Positions 33,322-45,239 are shown, counted from the first letter of the stretch. The stretch: 64,000 nt of DNA from Lunularia cruciata (GCA_948567375.1 OX419756.1:73572552-73636551), one strand, 5' to 3'. A program made the numbers and translations. Notes: generated by a model not told the origin, from the sequence alone.

Positions 33322-33993
33322 GGGAGCATTCATAGAATTATGTTGTTTAGTATTCAAATTTCTGAAGATAGATAAAGCAAAGTGTTGTTTTCAGAGCTCG
33401 TCGTGTGAGCTTAATTCCGATTGTCAATTCTATGTTTGTGTTTGTGAGTGTGTGGAGAATTCCAAAGTGCAAGTCAATGTGTCTGTGGATGTTGGATTCT
33501 ATAGCCTTGATCTTCAATCTGTCTGTTTGATCCTGAGTGAAGTGCATCGGAGCAATGCCTTGACAGATCTAAGAGGAATTGTAGTGTTGGTAGTATTCTG
33601 CATTTATGAGTGCAGCACAAAGTTGATGTGAAGCAATTTCAATCGAGGAAATTGTGCCTTTAGTGGAGAGGTGGAACACAATTCTGAGGCAAAATTTTTC
33701 TTCAAAGTGAAGTGCTATCTTCGGGAGAATCTGAATCATCACAATCAAGAGTTGTTTGGACAGAATTTGCTATGTTGTGATTATGTGTGTGTGTATTTGT
33801 GACAAGTTGTCAAGATTGTGAGCTTGTTACTCTCTTCTAGGTGTAGTTTCTACCTGAGAGATTAAAGAAGAAATCAAGAAGAACTACAAGTTACTATTTG
33901 ACTTTGTATTTGACCAGTTTTGAATTGTATCTCTACGGGAATAAACTTTTCTTACCCGATTACTGCAAAAGTGATATTTGTCGGGTTGTCACA

Positions 33994-34366
33994 ACTATTT
34001 TCTCTTATCTCTATTTCTCTCACCTTATGACTAGTAGAGCTCAACATGACTACCACCATCTGAGAATATTACTCCATAAAACGAAGACTCAAGTTGCTCC
34101 AAGATTTCCATTGTACACTCAAATCCTAAAGTGAAAATTAATCAAACGCTCTATACATTTATCAAATCCTCATGTTCAGTTTATCCATCACCTAAAAATT
34201 TAACTACATTACTAATCTTGAGAACTATCTAATGAGGATAGTTTCTTTGGAGCAATACTAAAACTCTCTTCAAGATCTTCACTAAAGTCTCTAAAAGTAT
34301 TATTGCTTCATTACACTCATGGCTCTTTCAAAGTCCTTCCACTTTACAAACTTCATACAAATCTTT
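33994..34366 (-). pseudogene. copia gag, 5' part (element L)
   Basis: Continuation of element L beyond solo LTR E on the minus strand, joined through the ACTAT duplication. It encodes heavily mutated helical sequence with no continuous frame. A TGTAATAATATGG border at 34367 begins another element (M). Confidence 0.45.
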
Positions 34367-34773
34367 TGTAATAATATGGAATTAGTAGAGATTAATAACT
34401 TATAAAAATAAGCTAAATATAACTAGGAATTCTAAGAATATTCTAGAAACACTTAAGAAATATTTTGGTGAAAAGCTTCTAGGTATTTTCCAAGGATTGG
34501 CTAACTTGAACACCAAGTTAACTTCTAACTAAACTTGTATGCCAAGTATATGGCTTCTAGAAGGAAGTTTCTTGGAAGCTTCTTGGCTAGCTTAACTAGA
34601 AATCCAAGAAAATGGCTTCAAGAGGGAAACTTCTAAAGAGCCTAGTATTTCTTCACTATAAATACAAAAACCCAAACTCATGCTAGTAATTTGGGGTTTC
34701 ACTCACTTGGTGTTCCAATGTTATCTTCCACTCTCATCTTCCAATCTCCTATTTCTCTCCCCATTCATTTACA
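34367..34773 (+). repeat. 5' LTR of element M
   Basis: About 407 bp from TGTAATAATATGG to CATTTACA (TG...CA). It has a TATAAATA box at 34657-34664 and a primer site one base after the right border. It is unrelated by eye to the A-family, R or giant LTRs. No matching 3' LTR was found in the window, so M is incomplete or extends past the right edge. Confidence 0.6.
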
Positions 34774-34774
34774 T

Positions 34775-34786
34775 TAGTATTAGAGT
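34775..34786 (+). promoter_or_regulatory. Primer binding site of element M
   Basis: TAGTATTAGAGT equals the plant initiator-Met site TGGTATCAGAGC with three G/C-to-A/T transitions, directly after the LTR end. Confidence 0.6.
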
Positions 34787-35279
34787 AAGAATGAGACGGA
34801 TGGAATCTATGGACCACCAAATCCTTGTCCTCCAATCCATTACAATTTCCATGCCCATATACTACTAAACTATCATTTCACACAATTCATCATTACTTAT
34901 TTTGAGCAGAATTTTTTGAATTTTGAATTGATTTTTTTTTAATTGTGATTTTTAAATTTTGCTATTCTAGCTGATGTTGCACCACCACTCTCAACAAAAA
35001 CAATGTTTTACATGAACAAGACTCTAGCAAGATAAAGAAGGGACCAAGAAATTTTTGTACAATTTTAGAGGACTACAAAACACAATCATAGTGATTTCAA
35101 TTTTGTTGATTTGGATATCTTCAATATTATTATCAATCTTGCTAATGAGCATGTATAGTGGAAGTTGATCAAACATTGCATCAACCTCAAAATCAATTTT
35201 CTTGTTACTTTCATTTACAAGGTTTTTAACATGCTTGCAACATGTGCTAGGTCACCATGAGAGGTCTCTACAATGGTAT
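34787..35279 (+). other. Leader or gag remnant of element M; no readable gene
   Basis: AT-rich sequence between the M primer site and solo LTR F with no frame over 80 codons. Position suggests the 5' internal region of M. Solo LTR F interrupts it at a duplicated GGTAT. Confidence 0.35.
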
Positions 35280-35643
35280 TGTGGTACCCAATTTATTTTT
35301 TTGAGTTAGTTTAAGGGGTTTTTCAAAGGAGTGTATAATTGAAGGGCAATTGAGCCAAAAGGAAGGAAAAAAGAAGAAGATTCATGTTTTTGTATTGAAA
35401 GTTACCTTGGGTCAATAATGGTCAGCACTTGGATTGGACCTGTCAGGTTTCAACTCAAAGTAAGGAGACTTTGCCTTGGGATGATCAACTCAATGCAAAG
35501 ACAATGTAACAACTTTCCTTTTGGATTGGAAATTCAAGATTGTACCACATATAGAATAGTTAAGGCACAAGCGGGAGAAATTGACCGTAACAAGAGAACT
35601 CCATGCAAAAGGAGTGATTTCTTGGTAGACGAGCATTCAAAGA

Positions 35644-38291
35644 ATGGTTGAGAAACATCAGGCTATAAAGTCAGATTTTGAATCAAGAAGGAGACAAATG
35701 ACAAGTGAATTTCTTTTGCCTTTGCAAAGTCATCCTGAGGGAGACTAGGGGAGAGGATTGATAGTGAGTGAAGTTTCTATAAATCCAGAGGGATGTAGAA
35801 TTGCATGCCCAGTGGGACAGCAGAATTATCCTTCAAAAGTGTAGCACAAAAGAGAGTAGAACATAAGGAATCAGGAAGTGCCCTACACTGGCAGTGAGGA
35901 ACTCAAAGATTAGGAGGTTAGACATTATGGCACACATTGAAGTTCTCAATAAACTTTGTATTACTTTCCTTGCATGGAACTGGAACTTGTCCTTTCCCAA
36001 TTTCAAGGTAGAGATTGCGGCAAATAAGTGTGTAGATGGGCCGACAACAATAGGGAAAAGAGGCAATTTGGCTCAATGGACAAAGTCGGATTGGAGATTG
36101 GTGTTAGGAAGAGAGAGTGGGGAAGAGCATGGAGCTACATTCTTGAGGAAAGGAGAAGTTGCATAAGAAACCCAAGAAGTCAAAAATTTGTTCACCTCAC
36201 AGCGTACGAAGAATGGGTATAAGGTGGAGACCTATCGGGACCTAATGTGGAGAAGTATCATAAGCGCAATAATGGCATTGTTTAAATCTGAGTGTATCAC
36301 CTACATTACAAAGCACTAGGCGGTGTTATTCCATAAGATGTTTGCTGGAGAGTTGATCAATTGGGCAAAGTGTTTTTATCAAAGGACACAACTGATGGTG
36401 CTAAATTAGAGAAGCTTGACACCATCACATTACTGTGTTCCTTTTGTAGTGCACTTTTACCTTGGGTTGAACTTGCTGAGTAGCGATGAGAAGAAGAAGG
36501 CAGTGTTTTACTTTCATCCCAATCTACATCAAGAAGCCAATGACAAGGAGAGATAATATATTTGGTAGTTGAGAAGCAATGACAACCACTATACAAGAAT
36601 GGGGACAAGATAGAAAGATGTTTGTACCCCTGCCAAGAAAGAAGAAGAGGAGCCAACCTGAGGTGGAGAGCTCTCCAATACAGCCTCACAAGTTAAGAAG
36701 GATTGGGCAAAGGGAAGGAAAGCAAATCCAAAATATTGCATCAAAAGAGGAGGTCAAATTGGAAGGAGAAGTGGTGTTTGCATCCAAGGGATTAGAGGAA
36801 TGGGAAGTGGAGTTAACCTTGCAAAGTGAAGAATCCAATGACGAGAGTGAGTGTGAAGCCAAGGTGCAAAAAGATCAAGAGAAGGTGACCTCCCTGCAAG
36901 AAGAAATTGAGCAACAAGAGGAAGGAGAGAGGATTGTGGCTGAGTTGGTGATAGAAGAAGGAGTGGTGGCCAAGCCAAGGAAAGACATGCAAGAAGGAGA
37001 AAGTTTGAAGGCGGCACATCACATCATCAATTTGGATGACAATGAAAGTTTGGAGGATGATGTATTGTTGAATACAAAGATTCAAAATTCATAGTAAAGC
37101 ATCAGATTTAGAAGGGAAGAGCAAGATTGATGAAATCCTTGAAGAAAAGGTAGAAGAGGTAGAAGGGTGTGAAGGAGTAGAGTACCTTTGAGATGTTGTA
37201 TGTCCATTGTTGCTGCAAATGGAGAGAAGAAGAAGAAGAAGGAGAAGGAGATGCAAAGTAAGCATTCCAAGGTAACAAATGTATTGCAGGTGTTGGAGAG
37301 ATTAGAATCTAAGAATCTGAAGTTGAAAGAGAGTATGACCAAAGGAGAGGAAGAAAGAGAAGTGTTGCGGGTAGATGCAGCATTGTAGAGGAAGATAAAC
37401 AAAAATCTACAAGAGAAGTTCTAAAAGCAAGGAAGAGAGTTAGCAATGAAAGTGAAGGAAGTCAAGCACAAGAGACTTTGGGTAGAAAAGTTACAAGCCA
37501 AGGTAAAGTTAGAGCAAGATAATAGAAGGGAATTGGTTGAAGCTAAGGAGGAGGAGCTCAATGCATTCCAACAGAACGTAGATGAGATGACAACAGCCTG
37601 GCAATGGGAATCAACCAAGTGCCATCAAGAGGAAGGGAGATTGAGAGATCTAGTGAAGACATTAGAGGCAAAGATTGACTAGTATGTGAAGGAGTTAGAG
37701 GATTGCACAGTGGAGTATGAAGAGGAATTGAAAATAAGTAGATTTGTGATGGAGGAGGAAAGACAGAAGAAGCAGTCAGTAGAATATATTAAAGAAGCAA
37801 TTGTATAGATGAAGGTGAGGTTAACCACTAAAGCCAAAGTAAGAATGGAGGAATCAAGGCTACACAAGTTATAATTGCTTGTGTAGGAGACAAGGCATAT
37901 GAATGTGAAGGACAAGGACTTGAATGTCTTGTTAATCAGTCTCATAACTTGGATAAATAGAAAGATGTTAGATGTAGAGAATAATATTTCTATCAAATTG
38001 GGTTTGGTTAAATTGGAATTATATAATCTTTGGAGTACAGTATATGTCAGACCCAAAGTAAGAGAAGTAGGACTGCATGTGTCTTTAGATTTGTCATTAG
38101 AGACTTTAGAGAAAATTAGGTTGTGAGATAAGGATGTAGATAGATTACCCATGTCTTTAATTGCAGATTAGTGTGAAGACATGTTAGAATTGGTACAACA
38201 CATAGTAGTTGTACTACTTGAAGTACATGAGGTGAAGGGACTTTCCTCAGGTTTGGAAGCAAAAGTAGAAGTAGACATCGGGTCGGATTAG
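35644..38291 (+). pseudogene. LTR-resident coiled-coil protein gene, copy in LTR F
   Basis: A collinear copy of the gene in LTR E. The conserved ATG opens MVEKHQAIKSDFES. The N-terminal region has IRRLDIMAHIEVLNKLCI, GKRGNLAQWTKSDWRLVLG, INWAKCF and HFYLGLNLL. The acidic segment (LTLQSEESNDESECEAKVQK) is at about 36815-36870. Coiled-coil segments lie at 36579-37094, 37188-37388 and 37446-37682. The tail AKVEVDIGSD ends at a TAG (38289-38291). Several frameshifts and stops divide it. The middle is more rearranged than in E. Confidence 0.75.
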
Positions 38292-38410
38292 GAACAATTT
38301 TGAGATAGGAGGAGGCAAATATGAAAGTGCATTGTCATTTTGGATCTACAAGTTAGTAAAGTTGTTAAGAAACAATTTAGGGAGTTAGATAACTGCTAAA
38401 AGGTTTTTCC

Positions 38411-38418
38411 TATTTAAA
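38411..38418 (+). promoter_or_regulatory. Conserved TATTTAAA box of LTR F
   Basis: Occupies the same position as TATTTAAG in LTRs E and G, followed by GGCATTTGCAATGTG. Probable promoter for genomic RNA. Confidence 0.55.
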
Positions 38419-39078
38419 GTTGGCATTTGCAATGTGTTGTTGTTTTGTGTTCATTATTCTTGAGAATAGATAAAGCAAATTGCTATGAAGCAATGCTCAT
38501 TGCTTGAGCTTAATTTTGAGTATCAATCTTGTGATTGTGTTTGTGAGTGTTGGGAGAAATTCAAAGTGCAAGTCAATGTGCTTGTTGGATGTTGGATTCC
38601 ATAGCCTTGATCTTCATTTTGTGTATTTGATCTTGAGTGATGTGCAATCAAAGCAATGCCTTGACAGATCTGAGAGGAATTGTAGTGTTGGTAGTATTTT
38701 ACATTTGTGAGTGCAATGTTGAGTTGATGTAAATCAATTTTGATCGAGGAAGTTGTGCCTTCAATGGAGGGGCAGAACACAATTCTAAGGTGAACTAGCC
38801 ATTTCGGGAGAATTTGAATCATCACAATAAAGATTTGTTTGGAAAAAATTTGATAGAGTCATGATAATAGAGTGTTAATTTGCAACTAGACTGAGAGTTA
38901 GTGCTTGTTACTATCTTCTTGGTGTAGTTTCTACTTGAGAGATTAAAGACGCAACAAAGAATAACTATTGTTACTATTTGACTTTGTATTTGAATATTTT
39001 TTACTTGTATCTTTGCGAGAACAAACTTTACTTACCTTATTACCACAAAAGTGATATTTGTCGGGTTGTCATAGGTAT

Positions 39079-39429
39079 TTAGAGCCTTTTCCAAGCATTT
39101 GAGTATACATTTTTTAATAGTTGTACCAATATTATCTATGGTCTTTGTTGGAGAATTGGTGTGCACTTTGAGTGTGCCTATATGCATATAACATGTTTAA
39201 GCTTTCTTCTCAAGAGATAATATTTTATTCTTTATTGAAGACAACTTTGCAAGAATGATGGATATATTTTAAGATGGATGTTGCTCAGCTTGATCTCAAG
39301 GGATTTGATAGGAGCTTTGAGAGTGGGAAGTTTAACTTCTTTTGAATAGCAAGTCCCGTATGAGATATTGTAGGCTTACCCGCAAAGATGGATCATGCAT
39401 TTGGTCTATTAGTTAACATGGAAGAGGCA
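39079..39429 (+). other. Host sequence between LTR F and the compound element
   Basis: About 350 bp without a readable frame. It ends in AGGCA, the left flank of the compound. A copia-like scrap 'MDVAQLDLKG' can be read on the plus strand near 39277-39306, but is too short to assign. It may be internal sequence of element M. Confidence 0.4.
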
Positions 39430-40101
39430 TGTGACAACCCGGCAAATATCAATTTTGCGGTAATAAGGTAAGAAAATTTTGTTCCTATAGAGACACAATT
39501 CAAAATTGGTCAAATACAAAGTTAAACAGTAACATGTAGTTCTTCTTGGGTTCCTCTTTAATCTCTCAGGTAGAAACTACACCCAAAAGAGAGTAACAAG
39601 CTCACAATCTTGACAACTTGTCACGAATACACACACCAATAATCACAACATAACAATTTTTGTCCAAAAGATCCTGATTGTGATGATTCAAATTCTCCCA
39701 AAGATGGCACTTCACTACAAAAACGACTTCACCTTAAAATTGTGTTCCACCCCTCCACTAAAGGCACAACTTCCTCAATCAAAATTTTTTCACATCAACT
39801 CAATGTTGCACTCACAAATGCAAAATACTACCAAGATTAGAATTCTTCTCAAATCTATCAAGGCATTGCATTGATTGCACTTCACTTAGGATCAAACACA
39901 CAAAATGAAGATCAAGGTTGTGGAATTCAACATCCAACAAGCACACTAACTTGCACTTCCAATTTCTCCACAGACTCACAAACCCACACGCAAAGTTGAT
40001 ACTCGGAATTAAGCTCAAGTGACAAGTATTGAAATCAGCACTTTGCTTTATCTGTCTTTAGAAATATGAAGATTGAACAAAATTTTACTGCAAATGCCTC
40101 A

Positions 40102-40109
40102 TTTAAATA
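40102..40109 (-). promoter_or_regulatory. Conserved TATTTAAA box, compound 3' LTR
   Basis: The minus strand TATTTAAA precedes a GAGGCATTTGCAGTAAAAT stretch, as in the sister LTR (58781-58788). It is a candidate core promoter. Confidence 0.55.
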
Positions 40110-40225
40110 GTAGAGCAATCAATAGTTGCTAACAACTATACCATTCTATAACAAATCTTCCTACCTATAGATCCAAAATGACAATGCACCTCTTCATATC
40201 TGCCTTTTTAAATCTCAATTTGTTT

Positions 40226-42831
40226 CTACTCCAATCCGATGTTAATCTCCTTGTTGGATTTCAAACCCGATGATCTTCTTATTACTTCTCCTTCTTTGGG
40301 TATATCTGATTCTCCTAATTCCTTCACTATTTCTACTACTTCTTTACTAGGAACTACAATTGAGGTCATGGGTAATCCATCTACTTCTTTATCTTGCAAC
40401 TCACTCTTCTCTAATGTCTCAAAGAACAAGTCCGAAGACACCTGACTTCTTACTTCTACAACATCAGACTTTTTCTCCTCTATCACACTACTCCTAATTC
40501 TCTCTAACTCTAAATTCACTAAATCTAATATGAAACTGACATTGTCTCCTACTTCTAACACATTTCTATCTACTCGTTCCCTCAATTGGATTAGTAGAGT
40601 GTCCATATCAACATCTTTGGCTCTCCTCTTTTGAGTTTCTTGCACAAGCAACTTTAACTCATGTAGTCTTGCTTCTTCCAATCTTCCTTCAGCCTTAGTG
40701 CACAGCATAGCTCTCAATTTTCCCACAACCTCTCCTACTGATTCTAATGCATACCCTTGAGATTGCTCTACCTTCAATTCCTCCCGGTACATCTTCAACT
40801 CATCTTTGTACTTTGCAGCGAGCATCTTCTTCTCCTCTGCATACTAAGAACTCTGTAACTCAACACTTTGTACCATTTCTCTCAATCTTTTCTTCTTCTT
40901 GATGTTTGACCACCAACTCTCTCTGCCATGTCTGATCCTTCTTGGATGCACTCTTCCTCAAGCTTTCTAACTCCTGCTCCATCACTATTGCCATTGCTTT
41001 TACATCCTTTTACAAATACTCTTGATGCGCACTTCAATGACCTCATCTTTCATCTTGGTCAGCAACAACGTCTGCTCCTTCAACTCTTTGGCTTGACATT
41101 GCATTTCTCTCCCTCTTGACTCAAAACTCTCTTGCAACTTCTTGAAAGTCTTCTTCCTCAACATTATATCCACCCAAAGCTCTTCAACTTCCTTGTCTCT
41201 TTGGGTTACACGCTCTTGCAATCCCTTCACTTCAACCAGCAAATACTTCATCACCTACAACTCATTTGTCACCTTCATACAATCTTGTGGGATTACCTTC
41301 ATGTGCTCTTTCAACAGCTCCAACAATGGAGTTACAACATGCAATACATATTGTATTCCTCCAAAGTTCTCTTCATCTTTGGCCCCGTCTTTGTACCTTT
41401 GCCTCTTCTGCCAGCTCTTTCTTCCAAAGTCTTGATCTTTGTACCTTCAGTGATACTTCTTCCGAGCTTCCTTCTTCCTTACCTGCTGAACTTGGCCCCG
41501 CATGGTACTCCTTCTTTTCCTTAGCCCCCCGTTCTCTTCCATGACCAGAGCTACATAGTGATTGGCATTTCCCTTTATATTGTCAATCATCGCATGAAAA
41601 GCTTCATCTTCTTTTGCTTCAGCTGATTGCTGAACTTTGTCTTCACCCTCACTCTCACTTTTGGATTCCTACTTTGTAATGTGAGTTCCGCTTCTTTTGA
41701 GTCTTCTCCTCTAGACTCTGTCTCCCCTTTTAACTCGGTTTCCAAAGGTTCTTCTTTCACCGCCTTCTTACCCTAAGAACGAGTCTTTGGGTCTTTCTTT
41801 GTGCTGGAGGCAACTCTGCTTCTTTGGGTTTATTCTGCTTCTTTATCTTCAGGCTTATGACTTCTTCCATCTCCCATTGTCCCATTCTCAAGAAATGATC
41901 ACACCGGCTCACAAGTGTGCCATCTATTGTTGTTCTTCTTCATCCGCTTCCCATCTCAAATCAAGATGAAAAAGTGATACCATGCAATACCTCTCCTCCG
42001 CTGTCACCAAATTCAACCCAAAGTTGAAATGTGTTGCAAATAGTGCAAAATAATGTGGAGGTGAATTTGTCCTCCAATTGACAATGATCTGCCTTGTTCA
42101 TTGGTGAAAACACTTTGCCCAGTTCACCTTCACTCTTGCAAACATCTGGTGGAAAAAGACCGCCTACTGCATGTTCATGTAAGTTGTTTGTTCTGGTTTA
42201 AACATTGCCATTATTGTCTCCATGATGCTTTGTTTTATCGGGTCCCAATAAGACTCCACCTTGTAACCATTCTTGTATGCGGAGCAAAGAACAAATTGCG
42301 TATGTCCGTAGTCTCCTCTACAGCATCACACTTCTAAGAGAAGGTGATCCCCGTCGGTTCTCCTGCTTCCTTCCCCAACACTAACCTCCAACCCGACTCA
42401 GTCCATTGAGCTAGATTTCCTCTCTTCCCCTTGACTTTAGGACCTTCCTCACAATTACAGGCAGCTATCTTTGCCATGACTCCTGGGAAACTAAAATTCC
42501 AGTTTCACACTAAAAAAGTAATACAAAGTCTATTCAAGACCTCGATTCTTGCTACGACATCCAACCTCCAAATTGCAAAACTTCTTATTGCAAGGGCATT
42601 CTTGACCTTCTTCACCATGATAAGCTCTCTTGTTCTTTGGCATTGGAAGACTATTCCCTCTCTTGGACGAGACTCTCTAACCCCTTCTGGATTTTGGAAA
42701 ATTTCACTCTCAATTGGCTTCTTGACACGCATTACTGCATGACAACTACTCAAAGGAAAAGGAAATCTACTTGACATCTTCAATTTTCCCCTATGCAATT
42801 GCAATTTTATATTACCCCAAATTGCAGTCAT
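40226..42831 (-). pseudogene. LTR-resident coiled-coil protein gene, compound 3' LTR copy
   Basis: 868 codons from the conserved ATG (MTAIWGNIKLQLHRGKLKM) to the tail NKEINIGLE. The N-terminal part (42505-42831) is open for 108 codons and includes RLDVVARIEVLNRLCITFL. The coiled-coil end (40226-40825) is open for 199 codons, with QGYALESVGEVVGKLRAML, RVDRNVLEVGDNVSFILDL and VSSDLFFETLEKSELQDKE. The middle has frame breaks and stops. The frame is also open upstream of the ATG apart from one TAA (42832-42837 region), back through the LTR border to 43230. No homolog could be named by reading. Confidence 0.75.
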
Positions 42832-43187
42832 TCTTTAGTCAATTTCAAAATCAACTCCTCCTTCTTCTACGAGTTGATGTCCTATCACTGTCAAGACATG
42901 CTTCTTCTGCCTCCACTGTTTCTTGAAGTGTACTTTCTTGCCACATAGAAAGGTTGTTAGACGGTCTTCATTTTGGCCTTTGCTGTCCAATCCAAAGATG
43001 ATGGTCTTTGGACTTGTTTCTTCATACTCCCCTTCTGAGTACTTCCATTCTCCGACCCAAAGTTGACTTCTTTGGATTCCCTCTGAAGACACTCCCATCC
43101 ATTCTTTTCTTTGTAATTTGGCTTTCTTGCTTACTTCTTCTCCAAATGCTAACAAAACAGAAAAAAACAAAAAATGTGGGCACCACA

Positions 43188-43206
43188 TACCCCCTCCCTC
43201 AAATGT
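43188..43206 (-). promoter_or_regulatory. Polypurine tract of the compound element
   Basis: The minus strand reads TTTGAGGGAGGGGGTA directly before the LTR start TGTGGTGCCC. It would prime plus-strand synthesis. Confidence 0.8.
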
Positions 43207-43237
43207 GAGCTTCCCCACAAACACCAACAACCGGTTC

Positions 43238-45130
43238 TTAATACAAAGTCAGGTCCGTGGTCCAATATTTTCTAGCCCTACACCCGTTAACTTGAGTGGC
43301 AAAAGGATTGCCTTCCAGGTCTACAAGTTGAATACAGCCTTTGGCATATATGTGCATAACACGGTATGGCCCCATCCACTTCAAATGTAGTTTCCATGGA
43401 AAAAATATGTGGCGATTGTCATATAACAATACCAAGTCACCTTCCTAAACAGCAATAGGCTTGATTCTCTAATTTTGCCTGACTTTCTGCTGTTCTTGTA
43501 CTTCCTTTGTGGTTTGCATTGCATTGTCCCTTTTCTCTTCTAACCACATCAGTTGGTGGATCCAAAGATCCTTGCTTCTTCCTCCGACAATTGTTCTTCG
43601 CAAAGAATCCGATATGTCGGTACTTCAAATTCAACTGGTAGTATGGGATGCAATCCGTATGTCAAGAAATGGTGAGTTTGCTTGGTGGTAATCTTTTTAG
43701 TTGTTCTATATGCCCACAAAGCTATAGGTAACTTTGTGTCCCAATCGTAAGCATAATTGATTGTCACCTTGTTCAAAATTTTACACAACAATCCATTGGC
43801 CTTCTTTGTTAGTCCATTCGCTTTTGGACTGTAGGGAGTTGTCTTCTGATGTTTAATTTGGAAGTACTTGGCTAACGCTTCCACTATAGAGTTCAAAAAA
43901 TGAGTTCCCCAATCACTGACCAATTCCAAAGGACACCCGTAACGGGAAATGATGTTTTGGAAGAAAAATTCTGCAACTACTTTTGCATCATCTCTTTGTG
44001 TTGCCTCTGCTTCTACCATCTTGGTAGCATAAACTGTGAGCCGGCCTGTCTCTCACTTAGGATAAACCTCTGATGGCTACTATGGTAGCGCACCATGGAC
44101 TAAGAAGGCGAGGAACCCCAACTCCATCATACTCCTCCAAGGCTAACACTCCAAGACCCAAGGCATTGCTCACTAGAGAACTCAATGAGAGAGAGATAGT
44201 TGCAAATGAAAGGATGATGAGTACCTCTTCACTCCTTGTTTATATACTTGTGAAATAGTTATGTACCAAAGTTACTAATTACCGTAGTAACTCAAGTTAC
44301 TAGACTAAAATTCAAGTAAAGTCAAAAAGTAGAAAGGAATATCCACTCACATGGGCATATTCCACTAGCATGTGATCTTATCTTGACCCAACCACTAAGT
44401 CAAGGATTCCTTCACATGGGCTATCCTTGGACTATAGAAGAATCTAAAACAAAAAGGCTTGCGGGCCCAAGAGTTCTCAACTCTTTCTTCAAAGCCAAAC
44501 ACCTAGGAATAGTACCATGTCAACTTACTAGAATCCAAAATAGTGGTGCTCATCTTCCACTTCCTCTAAAGTAAGGTCCCCTCTATTTTAGCTATGACTA
44601 ACTTTAGCTAATCATGACTAATATAGAACCATCTTTTATCTCTATGTAAATAATATCTCTCAAGTACTTGTAATACCAAGCTAAATATCACAATACCACA
44701 TACATGCACAAATGTGTGTTACAAATCAGTGCATGCCAAGATGTACCTCTTCCTCATGACTTTGGTCACTAGTTGAATTGGACCCACAAAATCAATACCC
44801 CATTTCTCAAATGGAACCAATGGCAAAATTGGTTTCAAAGGCCACTAAGAAGTCGCCATTGGTTTTCATTTGATTTGATAGGCATCACAACTTCAAATAT
44901 GGGCATAAGTATCTTCATACATTGTAGGCCACCAATACCCTACTGAAAGGATTTTTTTCACAGTATTCTTCAGGGCATAGTGTCCTCTTGATGCTTTAGA
45001 GTGTAAGGATTTAATGACTCTTCCAACTTTGTATGCCTCCAAACATCTCCAAAGTACTTCATCTTTGCCCATCTAAAACAAAATGTTGTGTTTTAATTGG
45101 TGCGGTCCCATCTTCTTGAGGAAGACTGCT
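43238..45130 (-). pseudogene. Integrase of the compound element
   Basis: On the minus strand the N-terminal zinc region (HYALKNTVKKILSVGYWWP then SCDAYQ, one Cys changed to Tyr) lies at about 44870-45000. The core has GIDFVGPIQLVTK with the first Asp (about 44790) and ELVSDWGTHFLNS with the second (about 43905). In ANGLTKKANG (about 43810) Lys stands where the catalytic Glu is expected. The C-terminal part KWMGPYRVMHIY (about 43380) resembles the GPY/F module. The core is split by repeat R2 (44035-44723) after RYILACTD. The piece at 43549-44019 is open for 156 codons. Confidence 0.85.
44035..44723 (-). repeat. LTR-like repeat R, copy 2, inside the integrase
   Basis: 689 bp with minus-strand borders TGTAACACACATTTG and GCCGGCTCACA, matching R1 along its length. 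It interrupts the integrase codons for ACTD/YATK. The left-over bases GATT (before) and GTTT (after) look like a short mutated target duplication. No coding capacity; probably a solo LTR. Confidence 0.75.
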
Positions 45131-45239
45131 CTTTGCTTTGGGTCTAGCCCCTCACGACAATGACAAGTATGCAAAAAGTGATATTTGGCCACATACCTTG
45201 TACTTCAAACAGCCATCAAATGATATAGCTCTTCATCAA

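Larger units (their letters stand above)
30242..33993 (+). mobile_element. Solo giant LTR E (3.75 kb) with perfect target-site duplication
   Basis: Begins TGTGGTGCCCATA and ends TTTGTCGGGTTGTCACA, exactly the borders of the compound's LTRs. The flanks are ACTAT (30237-30241) and ACTAT (33994-33998). No internal region follows, so it is a solo LTR. It most resembles the middle LTR of the compound (51583-55324). It holds the LTR-resident gene (30596-33192) and a TATTTAAG box at 33314-33321. Confidence 0.95.
35280..39073 (+). mobile_element. Solo giant LTR F (3.8 kb) with perfect target-site duplication
   Basis: Begins TGTGGTACCC and ends TTTGTCGGGTTGTCATA (final CACA mutated to CATA). It is flanked by GGTAT on both sides (35275-35279 and 39074-39078). 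There is no internal region. It belongs to a subfamily distinct from E and from the compound's LTRs. It carries the LTR-resident gene (35644-38291) and a TATTTAAA box at 38411-38418. Confidence 0.93.
39430..43187 (-). repeat. 3' LTR of the compound element (outer pair)
   Basis: 3758 bp; forward borders TGTGACAACCCGG and GGGCACCACA. Diagnostic features shared with 58116-62060 but not with the middle LTR include 'aacatgtagttcttcttggg' near 39530 and 'gagcaatcaatagttgctaa' near 40112. It contains the LTR-resident gene and a TATTTAAA box (minus, 40102-40109). Confidence 0.93.
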
